Assembly (NCBI GenBank): GCA_036506495.1
Contig: DASXRQ010000253.1
Coordinates: 1 to 64,000 of the forward strand
Reading direction: 5' to 3'
From: DASXRC01 sp036506495
Lineage (GTDB): Bacteria; Actinomycetota; Actinomycetes; Mycobacteriales; Micromonosporaceae
DNA: 64,000 bases
Positions 25,312 through 33,579 of the stretch are shown here, one piece after another. The notes below the pieces were generated by a model. That model ran no database searches. It saw only the letters and a program-made list of their open reading frames with translations, and was not told the origin of the DNA. Position numbers and translations under genes: made by a program. The first letter of the stretch is position 1; the number at the start of each line of letters is the position of its first letter.

Positions 25312-25918
25312 ACGGCTTGCCGAGCAGGTGGCGGCTCTCGACGAGCGCCAGCGTCACCCGGGCGGCTCGTTCGGCCGCCAGTTCGACGACTTCCTCACCG
25401 TGGCCTAAGTCGCCGTCGAGGAGCAACATGGCGTGGCCGTGAGCGGCGGCCTCGACGGCCACCGCGAGCTCTCCGGCTGTGGCGTCGCCACCGGCCAGCG
25501 CTCGTACGCAGTCGAGCACGGCGTCGGTGAGGGGCCGTTCGGCGTCCTTGACCTCGGGGTGGCGATCCTTGTCGACGCCAGCTCCGAAGATCACGTCGAA
25601 GAGCGGCCTGTTGGTGCCGGCGAAACGCACGTAGGCCCGGGCGATCGCGGCCAGCCGACGGGCGGGCGCCCGGAACGGCTTCATCTGCGGCCGGAGCTGC
25701 GAGAGGAACACGTGGTACGCGTGCACGGCGACGGCGGCCAGCAGCTCCTCACGGTCGGCGAAGTGCGCGTACGGGGCGCTGACCGCGACGCCCAGCCGCC
25801 GGCTTGCCTCGGCGACGGAGAAGCCGCGGACGCCCCGCTCATCGATGAGCTCGATGGCGGTGTCGATTAGGGCCATCCGGAGGTCGCCGTGGTGGTATCG
25901 GCCACCCTTGGGCGTCAC
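25262..25918 (-). CDS. TetR family regulator
   Basis: 218 residues. The HTH is GDLRMALIDTAIELIDERG then FSVAEASRRLGVAVSAPYAHFADREELL (about residues 10-55), typical TetR with the APY(A/S)HF recognition helix. The C-terminal domain belongs to the WHG-type group (RPLFDVIFGAG). The last 16 codons run through the 3' end of the methyltransferase on the other strand. GTG 25918. The target is unknown; the closest divergent space is short and lies towards the Ddn-like gene. Confidence 0.88.
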   Translation of the reverse strand: MTPKGGRYHHGDLRMALIDTAIELIDERGVRGFSVAEASRRLGVAVSAPYAHFADREELLAAVAVHAYHVFLSQLRPQMKPFRAPARRLAAIARAYVRFAGTNRPLFDVIFGAGVDKDRHPEVKDAERPLTDAVLDCVRALAGGDATAGELAVAVEAAAHGHAMLLLDGDLGHGEEVVELAAERAARVTLALVESRHLLGKPFNRHAPHPPPAADPRT

Positions 25919-26018
25919 GTCTCCTCCGTCGAGGCGAGGAAGCTATCTGATCGCTACTCAGAATCTGATGGGCGTTAAGATAACCGACCGTGTGCCCCGC
26001 GTCAAGTGTTCGACGCAC

Positions 26019-26426
26019 CTAACGAGTCGATGTCGACGCGCGCTGCAGGACCACGACCGGTATCTCGCGGCCCGCCCGCCGCTGATACCGGTCGTAGTCG
26101 GGCCACATGTCGGCCATCATGCGCCAGAGCCGGTCCCGCTCCCGTCCGGTCGCCGTGCTGGCTCGTGCGGTGAAAGTCTCGGCGGCGACCTGCACGTACA
26201 CCTCCGGGTTGGCGCGCAGGTTGAGGTACCAGTTGGGGTGGTGGGATTCGCCGCCGCTGGAGGCCACGACCACGTAGCGGCCCTGATCGCGACCGTAGAT
26301 GAGGGCGGTCCGGCGGAGGATGCCCGACCGTCGACCGCGGGTGGTGAGCAGCAGGTTTGTGACTCCCCACCGGCGGTGACCCTGACGGCCGTCGGTCGCC
26401 AGATAGCGACGGACGTGGTTGGCCAC
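26019..26426 (-). CDS. Nitroreductase/deazaflavin-dependent oxidoreductase (Ddn-like), atypical start
   Basis: At least 135 residues of the F420-binding split-beta-barrel family (DUF385/Ddn). It has VTNLLLTTRGRRSGILRRTALIY, then VVVASSGGESHHPNWYLNLRANP, the loop that binds the deazaflavin phosphate, and PDYDRYQRRAGREIPVVVL. The only in-frame standard start is GTG 26426, but conserved-looking residues RPHEQITDSPIGW precede it in frame, back to a TGA, with no ATG, GTG or TTG. The true start may be a rare codon, or the N-terminus is truncated. It probably reduces quinones or nitro compounds with F420H2. Confidence 0.75.
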   Translation of the reverse strand: MANHVRRYLATDGRQGHRRWGVTNLLLTTRGRRSGILRRTALIYGRDQGRYVVVASSGGESHHPNWYLNLRANPEVYVQVAAETFTARASTATGRERDRLWRMMADMWPDYDRYQRRAGREIPVVVLQRASTSTR

Positions 26427-26463
26427 CCAGCCGATCGGGCTGTCGGTGATCTGTTCGTGCGGC

Positions 26464-26739
26464 CTAAAGGCTGATCACACCCGCGTGGTCGTCGATCTGG
26501 TCGGCGGTGTGATCGTCGAACCACATGCCGCCCGTGGCGAGATAGCGGAACCGGTGCTCGCCCGGCGGCAGGGCGATGGACACGCTCCGCGTCCCGTTGC
26601 GACGGGCGCGGAGTTGATGCCGGCCCGGCGTCCAGTCGTTGAAGGTGCCGACGACGCTCACGTCGCCGGGTGGTTCGTCCGTGGGCAGGGCAAACGTCAC
26701 CCGGGTCTTCGGTCCGAACAGAGGCGACCGCTTGATCAT
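26464..26739 (-). CDS. Isoamylase early-set / CBM48-like glycogen-binding domain protein
   Basis: 91 residues, one immunoglobulin-like E-set domain. It has KTRVTFALPTDEPPGDVSVVGTFNDW, then SIALPPGEHRFRYLATGGMWFDDH. This is the AMPK/GlgB-type glycogen-binding module, standing alone without an enzyme. ATG 26739 follows GAGGAG. Its stop lies 37 bases upstream of the Ddn-like gene, in the same direction. Confidence 0.8.
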   Translation of the reverse strand: MIKRSPLFGPKTRVTFALPTDEPPGDVSVVGTFNDWTPGRHQLRARRNGTRSVSIALPPGEHRFRYLATGGMWFDDHTADQIDDHAGVISL

Positions 26740-26916
26740 CTTTGTGCTCCTCGTGACAGGTCTGTCCAGCATGTCCGGTGGCCACGGCGACACACCGCCC
26801 GACACGCGGACGACGCTGTGCCAATCCGCGCCGGGCCTTGACATGATCGTTCACAATCGATGGTCGTTCCAGGCGGCCACTGGAGGTCGCCGCGACGCAG
26901 CCGAAAGTGAGGTTCT

Positions 26917-27660
26917 ATGGTCGCCGATCCCGAACGACACAGACGCACGCGCCGAGGTATCGGGGTGGTCCTCCTCGCGACCGTGAGTGGTCTGCTTGTG
27001 TCCGCCGCGCCGGCGTACGCGGCCAACCAGACCGCTTCGCCGGTGGCGCGGGCCGCTACCACCGTGCCGGAGTCCTCCGTCACGGCGACGGTCCGGCCCG
27101 TGCTGCGAATGGGTTCGCGCGGCACGGCCGTGACGGCCCTCCAGCAGCGGCTGACCGCACTGCACTATGACGTCGGCCCGATCGACGGGGACTTCGGGTC
27201 CCAGACGTACCACGGTGTCGTCGCGTTTCAGAAGGTCAACAACCTGATCCGCGACGGGATCGTCGGGCCCGTCACGTGGGCGGCGCTCGACCGGCCCCTG
27301 GTTCCGCGGCCGAAGCACTGGCACTCGGGGTACTCCGTCGAGGTCAACATCACCAAGCAGGTCGTATACCTGGCCCGCCAGGGCGCCGTGGTGCGCATCC
27401 TCGACTCGTCGACCGGCAAGGCGAGCACTCCGACACCGACCGGATCCTTCAGCGTGTACCGGCGCATCGACGGCTGGCGGCAGAGCTCGCTCGGCTGGCT
27501 GTGGCGGCCGAACTACTTCTACCGGGGCTTTGCCGTGCACGGCTCCACATCGGTTCCCACCTACCCGGCGAGCCACGGCTGTGTGCGGGTGACCATCCAG
27601 GCGATGAACCGCCTGTGGCCACTGCTCCGCATCGGTACGCCGGTGCATCTCTACCGTTGA
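26917..27660 (+). CDS. L,D-transpeptidase with peptidoglycan-binding domain (YkuD)
   Basis: 247 residues. There is a signal peptide (GIGVVLLATVSGLLVSAAPAYA). A PG-binding_1 domain follows (LRMGSRGTAVTALQQRLTAL ... YHGVVAFQKVNNL), then a YkuD catalytic domain with AVHGSTSVPTYPASHGCVRV, where the His and the Cys of SHGCVR are catalytic. It makes 3-3 cross-links in or anchors proteins to peptidoglycan outside the cell. GTGAGG precedes ATG 26917. Confidence 0.93.
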   Translation: MVADPERHRRTRRGIGVVLLATVSGLLVSAAPAYAANQTASPVARAATTVPESSVTATVRPVLRMGSRGTAVTALQQRLTALHYDVGPIDGDFGSQTYHGVVAFQKVNNLIRDGIVGPVTWAALDRPLVPRPKHWHSGYSVEVNITKQVVYLARQGAVVRILDSSTGKASTPTPTGSFSVYRRIDGWRQSSLGWLWRPNYFYRGFAVHGSTSVPTYPASHGCVRVTIQAMNRLWPLLRIGTPVHLYR

Positions 27661-27732
27661 CAGCGCCATTCGATGTGGCCCTCGGCTTTCCCGGGGGCCA
27701 CGTCCGTGTGGTCCGTGCGTCGACGGGCCGTC

Positions 27733-27930
27733 TCAGCCGGCCCGCCGGCCGAGCCGTCGGCGTCGCCTGCCGGACGCGGGCGCGGTCGATCCGCGTACGA
27801 CGAGGGAGAGCGGAAGCACCACGGACCGCGCGTGCCGGCTGGGGTCGCGCAGTCGCTCGAGCAGCATCTGCGCGGCCTCCATCCCGATTGCCTGGTGCGG
27901 GATCCGGATCGTCGTCAGCGGCGGGTTGAG
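27733..27930 (-). pseudogene. Remnant of a LacI-family regulator (C-terminal 66 codons)
   Basis: The reverse strand encodes LNPPLTTIRIPHQAIGMEAA, then QMLLERLRDPSRHARSVVLP and LSLVVRGSTAP before a stop at 27733-27735. This is the unmistakable end of a LacI-type effector domain. Upstream in that frame the sequence turns at once into Pro/Gly/Arg-rich filler with no regulator homology, so the DNA-binding domain and most of the protein are gone. Nothing else was seen in the 350-base gap between 27661 and 28010 except a GC-rich inverted repeat near 27930-27975. Confidence 0.7.
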
Positions 27931-28010
27931 CCCGCGCGGCGGCCCGCCGCCTGGCGGGTCGCCGCGCGGGCCACTGACCGCCAGGCGGCGGACCGACGGC
28001 GGACGACGTG

Positions 28011-29729
28011 CTACCCGTGCGCGCGGTCGCCGCCGACGAGCAGCGCGTGTCGCAGGTCGGTGACCTGGGCGTCGCGGCTGGTCAGCGGGGTCAGCCCGTA
28101 GGCACGCTCGATCGTGGCGAGGATCGAGGTGGTGTCGTGGGACTGGTGGTCCACGCCGGACCGGGTGAACCCGCCACCGATGATCAATGCCGGGATGCGC
28201 GTGCCGGGACCGAACTGGTCGAATGGACCGTCCGCGGCATCGGGGCCCTGCCCCGGCGGGGCCACGTGATCCCAGGCGCCACCGAACTCGTCGTAGGTGA
28301 CGACCACCAGGGTGTCCCTGCCGTCCGGGCCCTCGAGGACGGCCCTGAGCAGGTCAACGAGGTGGCTCTCACCGTTGTCGGTGCTGGCGTAGCCCGGGTG
28401 CTCGTTCTCCGCCCCGATCGGCTTGACGAACGAGACCGCCGGCAGCGTGCCGGCCTGCGCGGCCGCCACGAACTCCGTCTCGTCCCGAAGGTGCGCGCGG
28501 CCGGGCATCATCGGCGCGTAGTTCTGGAAGTAGTTCAACGGCTGGTGGTGGAACTGGAACAGCGGGTCGGCGTGGCCCGCGGCCGCGTCGTCCCAGCCGC
28601 CGGCGTACCAGTTCCAGGTGACGTCCTTCGCGGACAGCTCGTCTCCGATGTTGGCCTGGTAGAAGGGCTTCGCCGGGTCGACGTCGTTGATCCCGGGCAG
28701 CACGTTTGCGCCGAACGCGCTCGGCGCCCAGGATGGCTGCATCGTGTTGACGGCGTGGTTCCCGCAGGCCAACCCGGCGACCGTGGTCGGCAGCCCGCAG
28801 GCCTGGGTGAGCGGGCCGTCGACGTAGGTGGCGGCCGGGTCCGGCCGGTACAGCGGGTAGCCGGCGCTGGGGAACCCGGCCGCGTCGAGCCTGCTGTTCT
28901 TGCCCGCCGGCACCGGCGCCTGCGCGGTGTCCCAGGTCGGCGCCCGGGCCGCGACGAGGTACTGGTGGTTGAGGAACGACCCGCCGAACGCGGCCTGGAA
29001 GAAGTTGTCCGCGATCACGTAGTGCGGCGCGCCGGGACCGTGCAGGTAGTCGTAGACGGGCAGCTGCGTCGAGTCGTAGTAGCCCTGGGTCAGGCCAACC
29101 GCGTCGCTGCCCGTGGTGTACCGGTCCTGCCGACCTCCGTCGAGCTGGTACTGCTCCTGGTAGAAGCGGTGCACCAGGTCCCGGGTGCAGCCGCCGGGCA
29201 GCCCCTGCGGGTCACCCTTCTCGACGCCGTTCGCGATGAACGTTCCCGGCGGCGGGCAGGTCTTGTCCTCGGGTGTGACGTACGCGTTGATCGAAAACGG
29301 GGCACTCGAGGCGAAGTGGCTGTCGAAGGCCACGCCGCGCGGCGTCGTGCCCGAGCACACGGGAGACAACAGACCCGGATGAGTCGATCCGTCGAGCCAG
29401 GTGACCGTGGCGGTGGTCGGAACGAGGTTCGCGTCGTTCTGCAGGGTGCAGCCGATCGGCGTCCCGGCCTGGTCCACCTGAGTGGTGCCCGCGGTCGCGC
29501 CGGGCAGTCCGTTGACCTTCTGGTTGCCGACCCTGCCCCACAACCCGTACAGGTTGTCGAAGCTGTGGTTCTCCTCGTAGATGACCACGAGGTGCTGGTA
29601 TCGACCGAGCGGGTTGGGTGCCCCGACGTCGGGTGCCGACCAGGCCGACCCGGCGTAAAGACCACCACTGACGAGCGCGATCGCGGTGGCCGTACTGACG
29701 ATGGCGGTCCGTCGCATGTGGACTCGCAT
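28011..29729 (-). CDS. Secreted phosphoesterase (alkaline phosphatase/phospholipase C-like family)
   Basis: 572 residues. A signal peptide (RRTAIVSTATAIALVSGGL) leads to the PF04185 phosphoesterase fold. The metal-site start is LVVIYEENHSFDNLYG (about residue 55). Further hallmarks are NHQYLVAARA, VSFVKPIGAENEHPGY and VTYDEFGGAWDHVAPP (metal ligands Asp/Glu/His), with HDTTSILATIERAYGL near the end. Relatives are acid phosphatases and phospholipases C in soil actinobacteria, released under phosphate limitation. ATG 29729 follows CAGGAG; the longer open frame is not protein-like. Confidence 0.88.
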   Translation of the reverse strand: MRVHMRRTAIVSTATAIALVSGGLYAGSAWSAPDVGAPNPLGRYQHLVVIYEENHSFDNLYGLWGRVGNQKVNGLPGATAGTTQVDQAGTPIGCTLQNDANLVPTTATVTWLDGSTHPGLLSPVCSGTTPRGVAFDSHFASSAPFSINAYVTPEDKTCPPPGTFIANGVEKGDPQGLPGGCTRDLVHRFYQEQYQLDGGRQDRYTTGSDAVGLTQGYYDSTQLPVYDYLHGPGAPHYVIADNFFQAAFGGSFLNHQYLVAARAPTWDTAQAPVPAGKNSRLDAAGFPSAGYPLYRPDPAATYVDGPLTQACGLPTTVAGLACGNHAVNTMQPSWAPSAFGANVLPGINDVDPAKPFYQANIGDELSAKDVTWNWYAGGWDDAAAGHADPLFQFHHQPLNYFQNYAPMMPGRAHLRDETEFVAAAQAGTLPAVSFVKPIGAENEHPGYASTDNGESHLVDLLRAVLEGPDGRDTLVVVTYDEFGGAWDHVAPPGQGPDAADGPFDQFGPGTRIPALIIGGGFTRSGVDHQSHDTTSILATIERAYGLTPLTSRDAQVTDLRHALLVGGDRAHG

Positions 29730-29827
29730 ATGGACTCCTGGGGGGTGAGGAGGCAACGAGGTCAGACTCAGCATCGACCTCCGGCAGGGGCGGGGCAAGC
29801 TGAGCCGCGGCCAGTCGGCGGCCGGGG

Positions 29828-30358
29828 TCAGGCGCGGGCGTACCGGCCGACGAGCCGACCCTCGGCGAGGACCAGGCCGTCGATCGCTCGCTTGAGGTCG
29901 TTCGCCGAGGCACCCGGCCGCAGGTCGAGCCGCGCGGACAGGGCGTACGCCGTGAAGACGTAGCGGTGCGGCGCGCCCTTCGGTGGGCATGGCCCGCCGT
30001 ACCCGCGCTTGCCGAACCCGTTCGCGCCGGCACCCGGCGGCTGCTCGCCCTCACCCAGCGCGGCCTTCCCCGGATCGATGCCCCACGCCACCCAGTGGAC
30101 GAACGTCCCGCGTGGCGCGTCCGGGTCGTCCACCAGCAGCGCCAACTCGGCGGTGCCGGACGGCGGCGTGCCGAACCGCAGTGGCGGTGAGACGTCTTCG
30201 CCGTCGCAGGTGTAGCGCCTCGGTATCTCGCCCTGGTCGGCGAACGCGGTGCTGGTCACCGCCATCGTCGCGGGTGCGGGGGACACCTCCACGTCCGGCT
30301 CCTTTCCGCCGCAACCGGCCATCAGGAGAGCGATCAACGCCAGCACGCCGAGTCGCAC
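29828..30358 (-). CDS. YbhB/YbcL (PEBP/RKIP-like) lipoprotein
   Basis: 176 residues. Lipoprotein signal LALIALLMAGCGG (lipobox AGC at about residue 16). The PEBP domain contains DGEDVSPPLRFG, LALLVDDPDAPRGTFVHWVAWGID (the anion pocket, with Asp-Asp-Pro-Asp and His) and GPCPPKGAPHRYVFTAYAL. This is the bacterial phosphatidylethanolamine-binding-like family, of unclear role. GTG 30358; upstream of it lies a decayed methyltransferase. Confidence 0.88.
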   Translation of the reverse strand: MRLGVLALIALLMAGCGGKEPDVEVSPAPATMAVTSTAFADQGEIPRRYTCDGEDVSPPLRFGTPPSGTAELALLVDDPDAPRGTFVHWVAWGIDPGKAALGEGEQPPGAGANGFGKRGYGGPCPPKGAPHRYVFTAYALSARLDLRPGASANDLKRAIDGLVLAEGRLVGRYARA

Positions 30359-30499
30359 CCCGTCACGCTAACCCGTCGCCGCGGCGCGCGTGCGTCAAGG
30401 CCGGGAGCCGACGGTGGGCGCCGACCGGGCCTGCCCTGGCCGCGCGGAGCAGGGCCCGTCGTCGACTCGGCGCTCTGCGGCCGGGCGAACAGCCAACCC

Positions 30500-31064
30500 T
30501 GCGCGGCGGGTAGCTGCCGCCGACGACCGCATCGCGCAGCGTCGAAACGATCGCCGCCGGATCGTCCGCGTCCGGCACGAGTGGAGGACGCCGGCGAGCA
30601 GCACGGCGACCGGCTCGCCGAAGTCGAGCAGCCGCAGCGCCTTCGCCTCGGCCAGGATGCGGTCCGGGTCGCGCATGTCGGCCTGTAGCACGCCGGTCAG
30701 CTCGTTGCCGGCCAGGATCGCGCGGCTGTGCTCGACGGCGACCGGGTCGACGTCGACGTAGATCACCTTGGAGTCTGGGGCCTCGTCCTGGGCGACCTCG
30801 TGGACGTTGCCCGCCGTGGGGATGCCCGAGCCGATGTCGAACTACTGCCGGACGCCCTCGCCGACGAGGTAACGCACGGCCCGGCGCAGGAACGCGCGGT
30901 TGGAGCGCCTGGTCTCGCCGATGTTGGGCGTCGGGCCGCGATTGCTCCGCGAGCTCACGGTCCACCGCGTAGTTGTGGGCACCGCCCAGGACGTAGTCGT
31001 ACACCCGGGCCGCACTCGGTCTGGTCAGGTCGATGCCGGCCGGAACCTGCTCCGCGGGGTCCAT
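30500..31064 (-). pseudogene. DUF574 SAM methyltransferase, three disabling mutations
   Basis: The remnant starts MDPAEQVPAGIDLTRPSAAR and VYDYVLGGAHNYAVDRELAEQ in one frame. After a one-base shift the same protein continues as PNIGETRRSNRAFLRRAVRY, up to an in-frame TAG in GVRQ*FDIGSG (about 30843). It goes on through GIPTAGNVHEV and IYVDVDPVAVEHSRAILAGN to VAVLLAGVLH, where a second frameshift moves VPDADDPAAIV to another frame. The motif order is that of the PF04672 family (about 270 residues), but the C-terminus is missing. Two frameshifts plus a stop make this a clear pseudogene. Confidence 0.85.
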
Positions 31065-31161
31065 CGCCCGCCACGTCCGTCTGTCGGGATGCCCGCCCAC
31101 ATCGCTGATCGTCAACGGCTCGTTACTGTGTCTATCGCCTCGTACGTCTCCGTGACAACCC

Positions 31162-31265
31162 ACCCAGCTCCGTCAGAGTTGGACAGTTAGCCGCCGACGG
31201 ACGCCCCAACTCTGACGGAGTTGGCCATACGAAAGGCCGCCAACTGCCCAACTCCTACGGAGTCG
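31162..31265. repeat. Palindromic repeat, family 1 (copy B, with extra palindrome)
   Basis: Three related palindromes follow one another: 31164-31182 (CCAGCTCCGTCAGAGTTGG), 31206-31224 (CCAACTCTGACGGAGTTGG) and a partial one at 31248-31262 (CCAACTCCTACGGAG). Between them, CAGTTAGCCGCC and GGCCGCCAACTG form a wider inverted pair. The first two palindromes and their spacer match the reverse complement of 10612-10673. The element fills the gap between two broken genes together with the family 2 repeat that follows. No gene was found in 31065-31393. Confidence 0.65.
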
Positions 31266-31322
31266 AGCGCGATTGCGGCAGCTAGATGAGCATCGATACG
31301 ATCGGCCGCACCGCGCGCGCAT

Positions 31323-31400
31323 CGATCATGGCCTTCCTCGCCAATCATGGACTTGTTGTCGCTCGTTGATCTCTGATCCACGACAACAAGTCCATGATCG
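31323..31400. repeat. Palindromic repeat, family 2 (copy B)
   Basis: A half copy CGATCATGGCCTT (31323-31335), a full arm AATCATGGACTTGTTGTCG (31343-31361), a 19-base loop, and the inverted arm CGACAACAAGTCCATGATCG (31381-31400). Arms pair at 18 of 19 positions. The structure is the same as at 12898-12979. It ends at the point where homology of the truncated dehydrogenase begins. Confidence 0.75.
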
Positions 31401-31879
31401 TGAGCACGATCACGCACGACCTGACCGAGGACGGCGTACGCACCGCGCTGCGCGAGGGGCCGTACGGGCGTTGCGTATACGCGTGCGACAACGACGTCGT
31501 GGACCACCAGGTGGTGAACCTGGAGTTCGCCGACGGCGCCACGGCCGCGTTCACGATGACGGCGTTCGCCCAGTTGGCGCCGCGGCAGACACGGATCTTC
31601 GGCACGCACGGCAGCATCGAGGGGGACGGGGTCCGGCTGCGCGTCACCGGTTTCCGGGACGGCTCGGTCGAGGTCGTCGACACCTCGACGGGGCCCGACG
31701 GCTCTGCCGCGTCCGGCCACGGCGGCGGCGACGCCGGATTGGTCGAGGACTTCCTGGCCGCGGTGGCGGCCGGCGATGCGTCCCTGGTGGGCTCGAACGC
31801 CGAGGAGAGCCTCGCCGGTCACCTCGTCGTCTGGGCCGCCGAGCGGGCCCGACGCAGCGGCCGCGTGGTCACGATGTGA
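31394..31879 (+). pseudogene. Gfo/Idh/MocA oxidoreductase, 5'-truncated remnant
   Basis: 161 codons matching only the C-terminal half of a Gfo/Idh/MocA dehydrogenase: HDLTEDGVRTALREGPYGRC, VYACDNDVVDHQVVNLEF, ATAAFTMTAF, TRIFGTHGSIEGDG and the closing HLVVWAAERARRSGRVV. The Rossmann domain, the EKP motif and the catalytic His are absent. The ATG at 31394 lies inside the palindromic repeat and there is no ribosome site. A full gene would be about 400 codons. The fragment is probably not functional. Confidence 0.8.
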
Positions 31880-31922
31880 CCGTGACGTGGTACTAGCCTG
31901 GACCGCGGGGAGGTGAGCCGCG

Positions 31923-33563
31923 ATGACCGCACCCCAGCCTTCGTACGTCAGCGGCATGTCGGACACCGAGCTGTCCGGTGACACGATCGGCGCGAACCTC
32001 GACCGGGCGGTGGCCGCGCATCCGGACCGGGAGGCCCTGGTCGACTGCCCGAGCGGTCGGCGCTGGACGTACGCCGAGCTGGCGGACGCGGTCGACCGGC
32101 TCGCCGCGGGGCTGCTCGCCGACGGGGTGGCCAAGGGCGACCGGGTCGGGACCTGGGCCCCCAACTGCCCCGAATGGGTGCTCGTGCAGTACGCCACGGC
32201 CCGGATTGGCGCGATCCTCGTCAACATCAACCCGGCGTACCGGGTGCACGAGCTGGAGTACGTCCTGCGGCAGTCGGGGATCAGCGTGCTGGTCTCGTTC
32301 ACGGCGTACAAGACAAGCGACTACCGGCAGATGGTCGAGCAGGTCCGCGGGGCGTGCCCGGACCTGCGTACCGTCGTGTACATCGGCGAGCCGTCCTGGG
32401 ACCGGGTGGCGACCGGGTCCGCGCCGGGTCCCGAGCTGGCCGCCCGCGCCGGCGAGCTGTCCTGCGACGACCCGATCAACATCCAGTACACGTCAGGCAC
32501 GACCGGGTTCCCGAAGGGCGCCACGCTGTCCCACCACAACATCCTGAACAACGGGTTCTTCGTCGGCGAGCTGCTGCGCTACACCCCACAGGACCGGGTC
32601 TGCCTTCCGGTGCCGTTCTACCACTGCTTCGGCATGGTGATGGGCAACCTCGGCGCCACGAGCCACGGGGCGTGCGTCGTCATACCGGCGCCGACGTTCG
32701 ACCCGGCCGCCACGCTCCGCGCGGTGGCGACCGAGCGGGCGACGTCCCTTTACGGCGTACCGACGATGTTCATCGCCGAGCTCGGCCTCCCGGAGTTCGC
32801 GGAGTACGACCTGTCGAGCCTGCGCACGGGCGTCATGGCCGGGTCGCCCTGCCCGGTAGAAATCATGAAGCGGGTCATCGCGGAGATGAACATGGCCGAG
32901 GTTGCCATCTGCTACGGGATGACGGAGACGTCGCCGGTCTCCACGCAGACCCGACCCGGCGACGACCTGGAGCGCCGGACGGCGACCGTGGGGCGGGCGA
33001 TGCCGTACGTCGAAATCAAGATCGTCGACCCGGCCACCGGGCTGACGGTGCCGCGCGGCGAACCCGGGGAGCTGTGCACCCGGGGCTACTCGGTGATGCT
33101 CGGCTACTGGAACGAGCCGGACAAGACCGCCGAGGCGATCGACGCCGCGCGCTGGATGCACACCGGCGACCTGGCGGTCATGCGGGACGACGGCTACGTG
33201 AACATCGTCGGCCGGATCAAGGACATGATCATCCGCGGCGGCGAGAACGTGTACCCCCGGGAGATCGAGGAGTTCCTGTACGCGCACCCGAAGGTCTCCG
33301 ATGTCCAGGTTGTCGGGGTGCCGGACGAGAGGTACGGCGAGCAGATCCTCGCGTACGTCATCCTGGCCGACCCGGCGCGCACGCTGACCCAGGAGGAGGT
33401 CGCGGAGTTCTGCCGGGGCCGGCTGGCCCACTTCAAGGTGCCACGGTACGTGCGGGTCGTGGACGGGTTCCCGATGACGGTCAGCGGCAAGGTCCGCAAG
33501 GTCGAGCTGCGTGCGCGTGCGGTCGAGGAGCTCGGCCTCGCCGGACCGGCCGCGCACGCCTAG
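31923..33563 (+). CDS. Acyl-CoA synthetase (AMP-binding, FadD-type)
   Basis: 546 residues of the ANL superfamily. It activates a fatty or related acid with ATP to acyl-AMP, then to acyl-CoA. P-loop [18 protein letters not shown] (about residue 185), [10 protein letters not shown] (A5, about 330), [20 protein letters not shown] (A7/A8), [18 protein letters not shown] and the acyl-adenylation lysine in MTVSGKVRK (A10) are all intact. The N-terminal pattern suits medium- or long-chain members. GGGAGG ends eight bases before ATG 31923. It is followed by an SDR 16 bases on, so a lipid pathway pair is plausible. Confidence 0.93.
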   Translation: MTAPQPSYVSGMSDTELSGDTIGANLDRAVAAHPDREALVDCPSGRRWTYAELADAVDRLAAGLLADGVAKGDRVGTWAPNCPEWVLVQYATARIGAILVNINPAYRVHELEYVLRQSGISVLVSFTAYKTSDYRQMVEQVRGACPDLRTVVYIGEPSWDRVATGSAPGPELAARAGELSCDDPINIQYTSGTTGFPKGATLSHHNILNNGFFVGELLRYTPQDRVCLPVPFYHCFGMVMGNLGATSHGACVVIPAPTFDPAATLRAVATERATSLYGVPTMFIAELGLPEFAEYDLSSLRTGVMAGSPCPVEIMKRVIAEMNMAEVAICYGMTETSPVSTQTRPGDDLERRTATVGRAMPYVEIKIVDPATGLTVPRGEPGELCTRGYSVMLGYWNEPDKTAEAIDAARWMHTGDLAVMRDDGYVNIVGRIKDMIIRGGENVYPREIEEFLYAHPKVSDVQVVGVPDERYGEQILAYVILADPARTLTQEEVAEFCRGRLAHFKVPRYVRVVDGFPMTVSGKVRKVELRARAVEELGLAGPAAHA

Positions 33564-33579
33564 CGGTCCATAATGGGCT

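Noticed and set aside
24613..25918. Toxin-antitoxin pair
   Set aside because: The overlapping genes are convergent, and are a methyltransferase and a TetR regulator of full length.
28008..29963. 651-codon plus-strand frame opposite the phosphoesterase
   Set aside because: Antisense shadow; the minus strand carries all PF04185 motifs and a signal peptide.
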